Origin: Rhodothermales bacterium | GTDB lineage: Bacteria > Bacteroidota > Rhodothermia > Rhodothermales > UBA10348 | Length of the DNA stretch: 64,000 bases | Direction of reading: 5' to 3' | Assembly (NCBI GenBank): GCA_017643395.1 | Contig: JAEPNP010000001.1 | Coordinates: 1,673,001 to 1,737,000, forward strand | Part shown: positions 12,773 to 27,013 of the stretch, one piece after another | Numbering within the stretch: the stretch's first letter is position 1 | Layout of the letters: each line of letters begins with the position of its first letter | The notes under the pieces: generated by a model | The model's database searches: none | The model's input: only the letters and a program-made list of their open reading frames with translations | What the model was told of the DNA's origin: nothing | Translations under genes and position numbers: made by a program

Positions 12773-14536
12773 ATGACGACTGCTACGCACTTCCCGCTGC
12801 AGACCGACTCCGAGCCGGCCCACGAGAGCCAGCTCATGTCCGGTGCGGAAATCCTGATCAAGAGCCTGGAGGCCGAGGGCGTCGAGTACGTATTCGGTCA
12901 CCCCGGCGGTGCAGTGATCAAGATCTACGACGAAATGCACCGGCTGCAGCCGAGCTTCAAGCATGTACTGGTGCGCCACGAGCAGGGCGGTACGCATGCG
13001 GCAGAGGGCTACGCCAAGGCTACCGGCAAGGTTGGCACGGTGCTGGTCACCAGCGGCCCCGGCGCGACCAACTGCGTCACCGGCATCGCCGATGCGTTCA
13101 TGGACTCAGTGCCGATTGTCGTGTTCACAGGGCAGGTGCCGACCCACCTGATCGGCAACGATGCCTTCCAGGAGTGCGATACCATCGGCGTCACCCGGTC
13201 GATCACCAAGCACAGCTTCCTGGTGCGAGACGTCGCGAATCTCGCGGCGACGGTACGGGCCGCGTACCACATCGCAAGAACTGGACGCCCTGGTCCCGTG
13301 GTAGTCGATCTGCCCAAGGACGTGCTTTTGGCGGAGGCACCCTTTCACTATCCGGATGAAGTGACGCTGCCCGGATACTCCTATGTGACCCGGGGCAACG
13401 CGGATCAGATCCGCAAGGCCGCCGGCATGATCATGACGGCACAGAAGCCGCTGTTCTATGTCGGTGGTGGCACCATCAGTTCGGGCGCCACGGAACTCCT
13501 GACGCGCATCGCCCGGAAGACCCGTATTCCGGTTACGACGACGCTGCACGGACTCGGCGCGTTTCCGGAAAACGACCCGTTGTCGGTGGGCATGCTGGGC
13601 ATGCACGGCACGTGGTACGCCAACCAGGCGGTGCAGAATTCGGATCTCCTCATCGCCGTCGGCGCCCGGTTTGACGACCGCGTGACCGGCAAGCTGGAAG
13701 CCTGGGCGCCGCATGCCCGCATCATCCACATTGACATCGATCCGGCCTGTATCTCGAAGAACGTGCCGGTCGATTGCCCCATTCTCGGGGACGTCAAGGC
13801 GGTGCTGGAGGAGATGGAGCCGCAGCTGGTGGAGAAGGACACCGAAGACTGGCTGGCCCGCATCGACGGCTGGCGCAAGGAATGTCCGATGGACTTCGTG
13901 CCCGATGGCAAACTGCGCCCGCAGCAGATCATTCAGGCCCTGCGTGAGAAGACCGGCGGCGATGCCGTGGTCGTGACCGACGTGGGTCAGAATCAGATGT
14001 GGGCCGCGCAGTTCTTCACGTACGCCCGCACGCGCAGCCACATCACCTCGGGTGGGCTGGGCACGATGGGCTTTTCGCTGCCGGCCGCGATGGGAGCGGC
14101 ATTCGGCCTGAAGGACACCGGCGTTCCGGTCATCTCGATCAACGGAGACGGTGGCTTCCTGATGAACAGCCAGGAGCTGGGTGTCTGCGCCGCACACGGC
14201 CTGCCGGTAAAAATCGTGGTGCTCAACAACAGCTTCCTTGGGATGGTGCGGCAGTGGCAGGAGCTCTTCCATGACGAGCGCTACAGCCATACGGACCTGA
14301 CACCGACGAATCCCGATTTCGTGGCCCTGGCCAAGGCCTATGGCTGTGAGGGCCTGCGCTGCGAGAGCCCGGATGACGTGCAGGCTACCATCGACGCCGC
14401 GTGGGAGATCACGGATCGCCCGGTGCTCATGGAGTTCGCCGTTGTGACCGAAGAAATGGTCTTTCCCATGGTGCCGGCCGGCGCTGCAACGGACGACATG
14501 ATCACGCAGCGCTTCAACCCCGAACTGTCCGCCTGA
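12773..14536 (+). CDS. ilvB: Acetolactate synthase large subunit
   Basis: A 587-residue ThDP enzyme. I start at the ATG at 12773, 4 bases after ilvD; the longer open frame overlaps ilvD and adds non-family sequence. The N-terminal GHPGGAVIKIYDE and RHEQGGTHAAEGYA segments hold the ThDP-activating Glu, and the C-terminal GDGGFLMNSQEL ... LNNSFLGMVRQWQ is the ThDP/metal-binding motif. It condenses pyruvate with pyruvate or 2-oxobutyrate. It works with the ilvN product encoded next. Confidence 0.95.
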   Translation: MTTATHFPLQTDSEPAHESQLMSGAEILIKSLEAEGVEYVFGHPGGAVIKIYDEMHRLQPSFKHVLVRHEQGGTHAAEGYAKATGKVGTVLVTSGPGATNCVTGIADAFMDSVPIVVFTGQVPTHLIGNDAFQECDTIGVTRSITKHSFLVRDVANLAATVRAAYHIARTGRPGPVVVDLPKDVLLAEAPFHYPDEVTLPGYSYVTRGNADQIRKAAGMIMTAQKPLFYVGGGTISSGATELLTRIARKTRIPVTTTLHGLGAFPENDPLSVGMLGMHGTWYANQAVQNSDLLIAVGARFDDRVTGKLEAWAPHARIIHIDIDPACISKNVPVDCPILGDVKAVLEEMEPQLVEKDTEDWLARIDGWRKECPMDFVPDGKLRPQQIIQALREKTGGDAVVVTDVGQNQMWAAQFFTYARTRSHITSGGLGTMGFSLPAAMGAAFGLKDTGVPVISINGDGGFLMNSQELGVCAAHGLPVKIVVLNNSFLGMVRQWQELFHDERYSHTDLTPTNPDFVALAKAYGCEGLRCESPDDVQATIDAAWEITDRPVLMEFAVVTEEMVFPMVPAGAATDDMITQRFNPELSA

Positions 14537-14537
14537 T

Positions 14538-15116
14538 ATGCCTGAAGCCTCCACGCTAACGCCCCAGCAGATCATCCGTCGCAAGGCGGCCGGTGAGCCG
14601 GTTCGCCCCGATGATGAGCCGACGGTTCACCGTCATGTCATCACCGTGCTGCTCGAGAACTCGATCGGCGCGCTGAACCGCGTGACCAACATGTTCTCGG
14701 CGCGCGGATTCAATCTGGAGAGCGTCTCGGTCGGCGAAACCGACCGGCCCAATATCTCTCGTCTGACACTTGTCACTACAGGTAATGACCGGATCATCGG
14801 TCAGGTGCTTCAGCAGCTAAACAATCTGGTCGACACCCTGCGCGTGGACGACGTGACCGGTCAGGACTACGTGGAGCGTGAACTGTGTCTGATCAAGGTG
14901 GCCTATACGGTGGACTCCCGTCCGGCGCTCATGGACATCGTCGGCATCTTTCGCGGCAACGTGATCAACATCACCCCGGACACGATGACGTTTGAGGTCA
15001 CGGGCCCGACCTCGAAGGTCAATGCCTTCATCGGCATGATGAAGCCGCACGGCATCAGCGAGATCGCCCGATCCGGACGGGTTGCCATGCGTCGCCAACT
15101 AGCATTTGAAGACTGA
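14538..15116 (+). CDS. ilvN: Acetolactate synthase small (regulatory) subunit
   Basis: A 192-residue protein with an N-terminal ACT domain beginning HVITVLLENSIGALNRV (about residue 33), including the NxxGxLxR valine-binding pattern, and the second conserved domain from ELCLIKVAY onward. It activates the catalytic subunit and gives feedback inhibition by valine. It begins one base after ilvB stops. The first 30 residues are a variable extension. Confidence 0.93.
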   Translation: MPEASTLTPQQIIRRKAAGEPVRPDDEPTVHRHVITVLLENSIGALNRVTNMFSARGFNLESVSVGETDRPNISRLTLVTTGNDRIIGQVLQQLNNLVDTLRVDDVTGQDYVERELCLIKVAYTVDSRPALMDIVGIFRGNVINITPDTMTFEVTGPTSKVNAFIGMMKPHGISEIARSGRVAMRRQLAFED

Positions 15117-15131
15117 TACCCCCAGAGAACG

Positions 15132-16172
15132 ATGAATGTGCACTATGAGGCCGACAAGGCCCTGATCAGAAACCGTCGCGTTGCCGTAATCGGCTACGGC
15201 AGCCAGGGACACGCCCATGCGCTCAACCTTCATGAGAGCGGCATCAATGTGTGTGTGGGGCTCCGGCCGGGATCGGCGTCTGCCGAAGCCGCCGGCGCCA
15301 AAGGTCTGCCCGTGCTGGCCGTGGAGGACGCCGCCCGATGGGCCGACGTGGTGATGATCCTGATCCCGGACCAGCACCAGAAGGCCGTCTATGAGGCGGA
15401 CATCCAGGAGCATATTGCCCCCGGCAAGGCGCTGGCTTTCGGACACGGTTTCAATGTGCACTACGGGCAGATCACGCCGCCCGAAGGCGTGGATGTGTTC
15501 ATGGTCGCTCCCAAGTCTCCCGGGCACCTGGTACGCCGGACCTACACCGAAGGAAACGGTGTGCCGTGCCTGGTGGCCGTGGCCCAGGACGCTTCCGGCC
15601 AGGCGCTCGATCTGGCGCTCTCCTATGCGGACGCCATCGGCGGGACGCGGGCCGGTGTCATCGAGACCAATTTCAAGGACGAGACCGAAACTGACCTGTT
15701 CGGTGAGCAGGCCGTGCTCTGCGGCGGAGCCGCCGAATTGATCAAGGCCGGCTTCGAAACGCTCACCGAGGCAGGATATCCGGCGGAACTCGCCTACTTC
15801 GAGTGCCTTCATGAGCTGAAACTCATTGTCGACCTCTTCTACGAGGGCGGCCTGGAGTACATGAACTACTCCGTTTCCGACACCGCCGAGTACGGCGGCT
15901 ACTCCCGTGGGCCTCGCGTGGTCACTCCCGAGGTCAAGGAGGAGATGAAGCGCATCCTCGGTGAGGTGCAGTCGGGCGCTTTTGCGCGCGAGTGGATTCA
16001 GGAATGCGAAACCGGGGGCGAGCAGCTCGCGGCCTATCGCGCGCAGACGGACCAGCACTCGCTGGAAGTCATCGGCCGCAGGCTGCGTGGCATGATGAGC
16101 TGGCTCCGCCCGAACGCCGCATCCGACACGGTCGATTCGCCGGTAGACCGTCAACCTGCAGAAGTGGCCTGA
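15132..16172 (+). CDS. ilvC: Ketol-acid reductoisomerase (class I)
   Basis: A 346-residue protein, class I length. The Rossmann nucleotide site is [15 protein letters not shown] (about residue 19), and the cofactor loop [11 protein letters not shown] has Ser residues that usually point to NADPH. The catalytic region shows [31 protein letters not shown] and the C-terminal [12 protein letters not shown]. It isomerises and reduces acetolactate and acetohydroxybutyrate. It sits between ilvN and leuB with no spare room. Confidence 0.95.
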   Translation: MNVHYEADKALIRNRRVAVIGYGSQGHAHALNLHESGINVCVGLRPGSASAEAAGAKGLPVLAVEDAARWADVVMILIPDQHQKAVYEADIQEHIAPGKALAFGHGFNVHYGQITPPEGVDVFMVAPKSPGHLVRRTYTEGNGVPCLVAVAQDASGQALDLALSYADAIGGTRAGVIETNFKDETETDLFGEQAVLCGGAAELIKAGFETLTEAGYPAELAYFECLHELKLIVDLFYEGGLEYMNYSVSDTAEYGGYSRGPRVVTPEVKEEMKRILGEVQSGAFAREWIQECETGGEQLAAYRAQTDQHSLEVIGRRLRGMMSWLRPNAASDTVDSPVDRQPAEVA

Positions 16173-17261
16173 GTGGGCGATGCCTACCGCATAGCGCTCC
16201 TTCCCGGAGACGGCATCGGCCCGGAGGTCGCAGGCGCGGCCGTTCGGGTGCTTGATGCCGTGTCGCGGAGGCGCGGCTTTCGGCTGCTGTTTGAGGAATA
16301 CCTGATCGGCGGGGCCGCGATCGATGCGGCGGGCGCTCCGCTGCCGGCGGATACGCGTTCCGGTTGTGCAGGGGCCGATGCCGTGCTGCTTGGGGCCGTA
16401 GGTGGACCTCGCTGGGACCGGGGGACCGGAGATCAGCGGCCCGAAGCAGGTTTGCTCGCGCTGCGCAAGTTGCTGGGCACATACGCCAATCTGCGCCCGG
16501 TTTCTGTGCCCGCGGCGCTGGCCAGTCGATCGCCACTCCGGGCCGACCGGGTCTCGGGTGCCGACCTGCTGATCGTGCGCGAACTCACCGGCGGGATCTA
16601 TTTCGGCCAGCCGCGTCGAGAAGGGACCGAAGAGGCGCTCGATACCATGCGATACTCCGCGCCCGAGGTGCAGCGCATCGCGCGTGTCGCGGGTGAATGG
16701 GCCAGGAGGCGTCGCGGTCGCGTGACGTCGGTGGACAAGGCCAATGTGCTCGCATCCTCCCGCCTCTGGCGCTCCGTGGTCATGGAGTTGTTCGAAACGG
16801 AATTCCCTGATGTGCAGCTGGCCCACCTCTACGTGGACAACGCTGCCATGCAGCTGGTTCGCCGCCCGACAGATTTCGACGTCATCGTTACCGGCAACCT
16901 CTTCGGAGACATTCTCTCCGACCTTGCGGCAACGCTGCCCGGCTCGTTGGGTCTGCTGCCCTCCGCCTCCCTGGGAGATGGTCCTGGCGTATTTGAGCCG
17001 GTGCACGGCAGTGCGCCCGACATCGCCGGAAACGACATCGCCAATCCCATAGGCATGATCCTGAGCGCCGCTATGATGCTCGAGCATCTCGGGCAGGCGG
17101 ATGCCGCGGCAGACATTCGGTTTGGCGTGCACGCCGCGCTGAAGACCGGCCGCATGACCGCAGACCTGGCCGCGGACGACATGGCCATCGGCACCGGGCA
17201 ATTCACCGATGCCGTCATTGAACACGCCACCCAGGTGGCAGGAACACCCGACCCCGCATGA
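16173..17261 (+). CDS. leuB: 3-isopropylmalate dehydrogenase
   Basis: A 362-residue beta-decarboxylating dehydrogenase. GTG start directly after the ilvC stop. Signature segments: LLPGDGIGPEV at the start, GAVGGPRWD, RELTGGIYFG, TSVDKANVL and the DIVTGNLFGDILSDL-type motif (here DVIVTGNLFGDILSDLA), then EPVHGSAPDIAGNDIANP. It oxidises 3-isopropylmalate with NAD in leucine synthesis. It overlaps leuA by 4 bases. Confidence 0.95.
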   Translation: MGDAYRIALLPGDGIGPEVAGAAVRVLDAVSRRRGFRLLFEEYLIGGAAIDAAGAPLPADTRSGCAGADAVLLGAVGGPRWDRGTGDQRPEAGLLALRKLLGTYANLRPVSVPAALASRSPLRADRVSGADLLIVRELTGGIYFGQPRREGTEEALDTMRYSAPEVQRIARVAGEWARRRRGRVTSVDKANVLASSRLWRSVVMELFETEFPDVQLAHLYVDNAAMQLVRRPTDFDVIVTGNLFGDILSDLAATLPGSLGLLPSASLGDGPGVFEPVHGSAPDIAGNDIANPIGMILSAAMMLEHLGQADAAADIRFGVHAALKTGRMTADLAADDMAIGTGQFTDAVIEHATQVAGTPDPA

Positions 17262-18868
17262 GCGACCGCGTCATCATTTTCGACACCACCTTGCGTGATG
17301 GGGAGCAGGCGCCCGGAGCCTCGATGACCATCCCGGAAAAGATCCAGATCGCCCATCAACTGGCGCGGCTTGGTGTGGATGTCATAGAAGCCGGGTTTCC
17401 CATCTCGTCACCCGGCCAATTCGAGGCCGTGCGTCGCGTCGCCTCCGAGGTCGAGGGCCCTGTCATTTGTGGCCTTGCACGCGCGAAGGAGGCAGACATC
17501 GAAGCGGCCGGCAAGGCGCTTGAGTCGGGCACAAGGACTCGCATCCACACCTTTATCGCAACGAGCGACATTCACCTCAAGAGCAAGTTTGCCGATCCGC
17601 GATACGGCACGACGCTCGACCAGAAGCGGGCGACCATTCTGAAGATGGCGGCCGAGGCCGTGTCCCACGCCCGCAGCTTCACGGACAATGTCGAGTTCAG
17701 TGCCGAGGACGCAGGGCGCACCGAGCGGGCCTACCTCTACGAGGTGATTCAGGCCGCCATAGAGGCCGGAGCTACCACGATCAATATTCCGGACACCACC
17801 GGCTTCTGCACGCCTGCCGAATACGCCAGTCTCTTCCGTGAGGTCAAGGAGCATTGCTCGCTGGGCGACGACGTGATTCTGTCCGCCCATTGCCACGATG
17901 ATCTGGGTCTGGCCGTGGCCAACTCGCTCTCCGCGGTACTTGCCGGGGCCCGCCAGATTGAATGCACCATCAACGGAATCGGAGAGCGGGCTGGTAACGC
18001 AGCGCTGGAGGAAGTCGTGATGGCCCTTCAGGTGCGAAAGGATCGCTTCGGCATCGAAACCGGGCTGAATCCTCGTCTGCTCTTCGAAACCAGCAGGCTG
18101 GTTTCCACTTTCTCGGGTTTCCCCGTGCAGCCGAACAAGGCCATTGTCGGCAAGAACGCGTTCAGTCATGAAGCCGGCATTCACCAGGACGGCGTGCTGA
18201 AGGCCCGGGAGACCTATGAGATCATGCGTGCGGAAGATGTGGGACAGGCCGTCGAGGCCATCCGGCTCGGCCGACACTCGGGTCGCCACGGCCTCTTTTC
18301 ACGCCTTTCCAAGCTGGGCATCCAGGTCGCGGACAAGGATCGGGATGCCATCTACGAACAGTTTCTGAAGCTCGCCGACGCCAAGAAGGAGATCGGCGAA
18401 AACGACCTCTACCACCTCGTGCACAAAGACAAACCCAACGCCAACGCCCCGCACTACGAACTGGAATACGCCGCCGCCTCGGTGGCCACCAATGCGGCCC
18501 CGGAGGCTGTGGTGCGCATCCGTCACGTCCGCACCGGTCGCGTGGTAGAGCGCGGGGCCACGGGCGATGGGCCCATCGATGCCCTCTACCGCGCGATCGA
18601 CCACGCCGTGGACGAGAGCCACGACCTCGTCAACTACTCCATCCGCTCCATCACCGAAGGTGCCGACGCGCTGGGTGAAGTCTCGGTGCTCATCGGCATC
18701 GGCGGCCCCTGCTTCAACGGTCGGGCCAGTGGCACCGACGTCGTGCTGGCGTCGGCTCAGGCGTACATCAATGCCCTGAACAGTCTTGCCTCGTTCCGGT
18801 CTGAAGAGGAGGCGGTGCGCTTTGTGGGCGATGGCATCATGCGTGCGTTTGAAGGGGGCGTGGCCTGA
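17258..18868 (+). CDS. leuA: 2-isopropylmalate synthase
   Basis: A 536-residue protein of full length. The catalytic TIM barrel starts FDTTLRDGEQAPGASM and contains the metal-binding SAHCHDDLGLA motif (about residue 208) and GIGERAGNAALEE. A flexible linker leads to the C-terminal LeuA dimer/regulatory domain ending IGIGGPCFNGRASGTD, where leucine normally binds to inhibit. It condenses 2-ketoisovalerate with acetyl-CoA. The barrel differs clearly from the related cimA at 20791. Confidence 0.94.
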   Translation: MSDRVIIFDTTLRDGEQAPGASMTIPEKIQIAHQLARLGVDVIEAGFPISSPGQFEAVRRVASEVEGPVICGLARAKEADIEAAGKALESGTRTRIHTFIATSDIHLKSKFADPRYGTTLDQKRATILKMAAEAVSHARSFTDNVEFSAEDAGRTERAYLYEVIQAAIEAGATTINIPDTTGFCTPAEYASLFREVKEHCSLGDDVILSAHCHDDLGLAVANSLSAVLAGARQIECTINGIGERAGNAALEEVVMALQVRKDRFGIETGLNPRLLFETSRLVSTFSGFPVQPNKAIVGKNAFSHEAGIHQDGVLKARETYEIMRAEDVGQAVEAIRLGRHSGRHGLFSRLSKLGIQVADKDRDAIYEQFLKLADAKKEIGENDLYHLVHKDKPNANAPHYELEYAAASVATNAAPEAVVRIRHVRTGRVVERGATGDGPIDALYRAIDHAVDESHDLVNYSIRSITEGADALGEVSVLIGIGGPCFNGRASGTDVVLASAQAYINALNSLASFRSEEEAVRFVGDGIMRAFEGGVA

Positions 18869-20169
18869 TGGCCGGTCAAACCCTGACCCAGAAGATTCTG
18901 GCCGCGCACGCGGGCAGAGAGCGCGTCTCCCCAGGTGACAACGTCTGGGTGGACGTGGACATTCTGATGACGCATGATGTCTGTGGTCCGCCGACCATCG
19001 ACATTTTCAAGCGTGAGTTTGGCGAGCACGCCAGGGTCTGGGACAAGGACAAATTGGTGATCCTGCCGGACCACTACATCTTTACCGAGGACCCGCACGC
19101 ACGGCGCAACATCGAACTTCTGCGGGCCTTTGCGGCCGAACACGACCTGCCGCACTACTACGATGTGGGCACCGCCCGGTACAAGGGTGTATGCCACGTG
19201 GCGCTCGCAGAGGAAGGGTTCAACCGTCCGGGCAATGTGCTCTTCGGCACCGACTCGCACACCTGCACAAGCGGGGCCTTCGGGCTCTTCTCGACCGGGG
19301 TCGGCAATACCGACGCCGCCCTCATCATGGGCACCGGCAAGATCTGGGTCAAGGTGCCGGAAACGATGCGCTTCGTCTTTCATGGCGAGCTGCCGCCCTA
19401 CCTGATGGCCAAGGACCTGATCCTGGCCGTGATCGGGGAGATCGGCACCGACGGCGGCACCTATCGCACGCTGGAGTTCGACGGCGAAGCCGTGTACGAC
19501 CTGTCCATGCAGGAGCGCATGACGCTCACCAACATGGCCATCGAGGCCGGCGGCAAGAACGGCATCATTGCACCGGACCAGGTCACCTTCGATTTCGTGC
19601 GTGCCCGCACGGACGCCGCCTTTGAGGCGGTCTACGGAGATGCCGATGCGCGATTCCACTCCGAGTACGTGTTCGACGTCTCGGAAATGGTGCCGGTCGT
19701 GGCAAAGCCGCACAGTCCCGACAACAAGGCCCCCGTGACGGAAGTCACCGGTACTGTGCTGAACAAATGCTACATCGGCTCCTGCACCGGCGGCAAACTG
19801 GAAGACTTTGAGGCCGCCGCACGCATCCTGAAAGGACACGAGGTGAAGGTGGCCACGTACGTGGTGCCCGCATCGACCGAGGTCGAGCGCCGCATGAAGG
19901 AAGTGACGTTTGAGGGGGAGACTCTCTGGGACATCTTTGTCGCGTCCGGGTGCCTCATGGGGCACGCAAGCTGCGGCGCCTGCCTGGGCGGTCCCATCGA
20001 CACGTTTGGGCGCGCCACCGGCACTGAAGTCGTCATCTCGACGACAAACCGCAATTTCCCCGGCCGCATGGGCTCCAAGCAGTCCGCCGTGTACCTGGCA
20101 TCACCCCTGACGGTGGCCGCATCGGCGCTGAATGGCGTCATCACGGATCCCCGCGAGGTGCTTGTATGA
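18868..20169 (+). CDS. leuC: 3-isopropylmalate dehydratase large subunit
   Basis: A 433-residue aconitase-family subunit. Cluster Cys appear in FGTDSHTCTSGAFG (about residue 133), YIGSCTGGKLEDF (about 306) and ASCGACLGGP (about 370). The shorter length and sequence style resemble the archaeal/homoaconitase-like LeuC branch rather than the 466-residue E. coli type. It isomerises 2- to 3-isopropylmalate with LeuD and may also serve the citramalate branch. One-base overlap with leuA, 4-base overlap with leuD. Confidence 0.93.
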   Translation: MAGQTLTQKILAAHAGRERVSPGDNVWVDVDILMTHDVCGPPTIDIFKREFGEHARVWDKDKLVILPDHYIFTEDPHARRNIELLRAFAAEHDLPHYYDVGTARYKGVCHVALAEEGFNRPGNVLFGTDSHTCTSGAFGLFSTGVGNTDAALIMGTGKIWVKVPETMRFVFHGELPPYLMAKDLILAVIGEIGTDGGTYRTLEFDGEAVYDLSMQERMTLTNMAIEAGGKNGIIAPDQVTFDFVRARTDAAFEAVYGDADARFHSEYVFDVSEMVPVVAKPHSPDNKAPVTEVTGTVLNKCYIGSCTGGKLEDFEAAARILKGHEVKVATYVVPASTEVERRMKEVTFEGETLWDIFVASGCLMGHASCGACLGGPIDTFGRATGTEVVISTTNRNFPGRMGSKQSAVYLASPLTVAASALNGVITDPREVLV

Positions 20170-20729
20170 AAGACGTCATTCGCGGGAAGGCCTGGGTAGT
20201 CGGCGACGCCATCGACACGGACCAGATCATCCCGGCTGCCCATCTGGTCTATTCCATGACGGTGCCGGAAGAGCGAAGGTTGTATGGCCGGTTCGCGCTC
20301 AGCGGTGTACCGGCCGAGAAACAGGGCCTGCCCTTCGGCAAACGGCCGTTCACCGAGCCGGAGAGGTTCGAGAGCGACTACAAAGTCATCATTGCCGGAA
20401 GCAATTTTGGATGCGGGTCCAGCCGCGAACACGCGCCGTTTGCCATCGCCGAGGCCGGCTGTGAGGCGGTCGTCGCCGAGAGTTACGCGCGCATTTTCTA
20501 CCGCAATTCCGTGGACGGCGGATTCCTGGTGCCATTCGATACCCGCGAGCGCCTGATTGAGCGCATCCGTACGGGCGATGAGGTCGAGATCGACACGACC
20601 GGCGGCACGCTGCACAACCACACCACCGGCGAGGACTTTCTGCTCAATCCCCTCGGGGACGTCGCAGACATCCTGCGCGCCGGCAACGTGTTCGAATACG
20701 CCCGTCAGCAGGGCCTGATTACCACCTGA
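20166..20729 (+). CDS. leuD: 3-isopropylmalate dehydratase small subunit
   Basis: A 187-residue aconitase swivel-domain subunit. It shows GKAWVVGDAIDTDQIIPA at the start, AGSNFGCGSSREHAPFA (about residue 78) and ARIFYRNSVDGGFL, all typical of LeuD. It completes the isomerase with LeuC. It is followed by 61 bases before cimA. Confidence 0.94.
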   Translation: MKDVIRGKAWVVGDAIDTDQIIPAAHLVYSMTVPEERRLYGRFALSGVPAEKQGLPFGKRPFTEPERFESDYKVIIAGSNFGCGSSREHAPFAIAEAGCEAVVAESYARIFYRNSVDGGFLVPFDTRERLIERIRTGDEVEIDTTGGTLHNHTTGEDFLLNPLGDVADILRAGNVFEYARQQGLITT

Positions 20730-20790
20730 TTCCGGAGGCGGGCGCGCGTGAGGTGCATCCCGCCGGAGGGATCGCCTGACCCCCGATACC

Positions 20791-22383
20791 ATGACCTCCG
20801 TAGAAATCTTCGACACCACCCTGCGTGATGGCACGCAGGGCGAGCACGTTTCCCTGTCGGCCGCGGACAAGATCCGCATCGCACGCCGCCTGGATGCCGC
20901 TGGTATCGACATTATCGAGGGAGGGTGGCCCGGCTCGAATCCCAAGGACATGGAGTTCTTTCGCCGCGCCCGAGACGAGGCATGGTCCCACGCGCGCATC
21001 TGCGCGTTCGGCTCCACGCGGCGGGCGCAGTTCGCGCCGGAGGATGATCCCAACCTGCAGGCAATGCTGGCCGCGGACACGAGCGTCGTCTCGTTGTTCG
21101 GCAAGAGTTGGAGGCTGCATGCGACGGTGGCGCTCGGTGTCTCCCTCGAGGAGAACCTGGAACTGATTCGTTCATCGGTCGCCTACCTGAAGGCCTGTGG
21201 CCGTCATGTGATTTACGATGCCGAGCACTTCTTCGATGGCCACGCCGACGACCCGGCCTACGCGCTGGAGACCCTGGCGGCGGCCGCGGAAGCCGGTGCC
21301 GACGTCCTGGTGCTGTGCGACACCAATGGCGGCACGCTGCCGACAACCGTGCAGCAGGTGGTGACGACGGTGGCGGGGCAGTTCAGTCAGCCCATCGGAA
21401 TACACTCCCACAATGACGGTGCCTGCGCCGCGGCGAACGCCATTGTCGCCGTGCAGGCCGGGGCGCGCCACGTGCAGGGCACGATCAACGGCATCGGCGA
21501 ACGCTGCGGCAATGCCGACCTGTGTTCGGTCATACCGGGTCTGCAGCTCAAGCTGGGATACGACTGTCTTCCGGGCGATGCGCTGGGTGCCCTCACGGAG
21601 CTCTCCCATTTCGTGGACGACGTGGCGAACCTCGATCCAGTCGACCGCTCTCCCTATGTGGGTCGGAGTGCGTTCGCGCACAAGGGTGGCATCCATGTGT
21701 CCGCTGTGATGAAGGACCCCCGGGCCTACGAGCACATCGAACCCGAGCACGTAGGCAACCGACGCCGCGTGCTGGTCTCGGACCTCTCGGGCCAGAGTAA
21801 TGTGCGGTACAAGGCCGCCGAGTTCGGCATCGAACTGGATGACTCCACGACGGCCAGGAAGGCGGTTGCGCGCATCAAGGATCTCGAGAACCTCGGTTAT
21901 GCCTTTGAGGGCGCCGAGGCGTCGTTCGAGCTCCTGCTTCGTGCGGCGCGCGGGGAGACCACGGACTTCTTCCGTCTTGAGAGGGTGCGTGTCCGAACGG
22001 AGATGGGGGGTGGTCCGGAGCATTCCGAAGCCTCCGCGGTCGTGGCCGTGGGCAATCAGCGCGAACACGTTGTGGCAGAGGGTCACGGACCTGTAGACGC
22101 CATGTCCAGAGCACTGCGCAAGGCACTCATGGGCCTCTATCCGGGCCTGGCCACGGTGCGGCTGTCGGACTACAAGGTTCGGGTGCTTACGCCGGAGGAC
22201 GGCACGGCGGCCTCGGTTCGGGTGCTGGTCGAACACTCCGACGGGACCTCGTCCTGGAATACCGTCGGCGTGTCGGAGAACATCATCGAAGCCAGTTGGC
22301 AGGCGCTCGCGGACGGCATGACGTATTCGCTGCTGCGCAGCGGGGTGGCGGTGCCGATCGGCGCGACTGGGGCGACAGCCTGA
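20791..22383 (+). CDS. cimA: (R)-citramalate synthase
   Basis: A 530-residue homolog of LeuA with the CimA-type start IFDTTLRDGTQGEHVSLS, GGWPGSNPKD, SFGKSW-like SLFGKSWRLH, and the metal site GIHSHNDGACAAAN. A C-terminal LeuA-dimer domain is present (VRLSDYKVRVL). It condenses pyruvate and acetyl-CoA to citramalate, which LeuC, LeuD and LeuB convert to 2-oxobutyrate, so isoleucine can be made without threonine deaminase. No ilvA is in the window. It closes the operon. Confidence 0.92.
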   Translation: MTSVEIFDTTLRDGTQGEHVSLSAADKIRIARRLDAAGIDIIEGGWPGSNPKDMEFFRRARDEAWSHARICAFGSTRRAQFAPEDDPNLQAMLAADTSVVSLFGKSWRLHATVALGVSLEENLELIRSSVAYLKACGRHVIYDAEHFFDGHADDPAYALETLAAAAEAGADVLVLCDTNGGTLPTTVQQVVTTVAGQFSQPIGIHSHNDGACAAANAIVAVQAGARHVQGTINGIGERCGNADLCSVIPGLQLKLGYDCLPGDALGALTELSHFVDDVANLDPVDRSPYVGRSAFAHKGGIHVSAVMKDPRAYEHIEPEHVGNRRRVLVSDLSGQSNVRYKAAEFGIELDDSTTARKAVARIKDLENLGYAFEGAEASFELLLRAARGETTDFFRLERVRVRTEMGGGPEHSEASAVVAVGNQREHVVAEGHGPVDAMSRALRKALMGLYPGLATVRLSDYKVRVLTPEDGTAASVRVLVEHSDGTSSWNTVGVSENIIEASWQALADGMTYSLLRSGVAVPIGATGATA

Positions 22384-22558
22384 GTCAGGCTAAAGCGCCT
22401 AACTAAGTGTGGTACTTCGCAAGCGGCGATGCTTGAAACCGCTTCCAGAAACGAACCCCATCCTTCGTTATTGAATAAAAGCGCTTTCAAGGCCTAAATA
22501 GTTGCGAAAGCAACAGGGCGAGGGTATTGATGCAGGCTCCCAAGCTCCCCGTTCTCCC
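22384..22558 (+). promoter_or_regulatory. gltB upstream region with paired GAAAGCGCTTCC-like motifs
   Basis: Two motif copies face each other: GAAACCGCTTCC at 22435-22446 forward and the reverse of AAAAGCGCTTTC at 22477-22488. Their centres are 42 bases apart. The same arrangement occurs before the ilv operon. A small GNRA-type hairpin, GTTGC-GAAA-GCAAC, lies at 22501-22514, which argues against a TTG start at 22502. No long T-tract terminator for the ilv operon is seen. Confidence 0.45.

Positions 22559-27012
<4,454 letters not shown>

Positions 27013-27013
<1 letters not shown>

Noticed and set aside
11473-12861. 462-codon minus-strand frame opposite ilvD
   Set aside because: Same reason: His- and Gly-rich shadow translation with no family resemblance.
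15099-17225. 708-codon open frame on the minus strand opposite ilvC and leuB
   Set aside because: It is antisense to two clear enzymes and has no recognisable domain; long opposite frames are usual in GC-rich genes.
22502-22558. TTG start 19 codons earlier for gltB
   Set aside because: It falls in a small hairpin, and the ATG at 22559 places the nucleophile Cys near the N-terminus as expected for the family.
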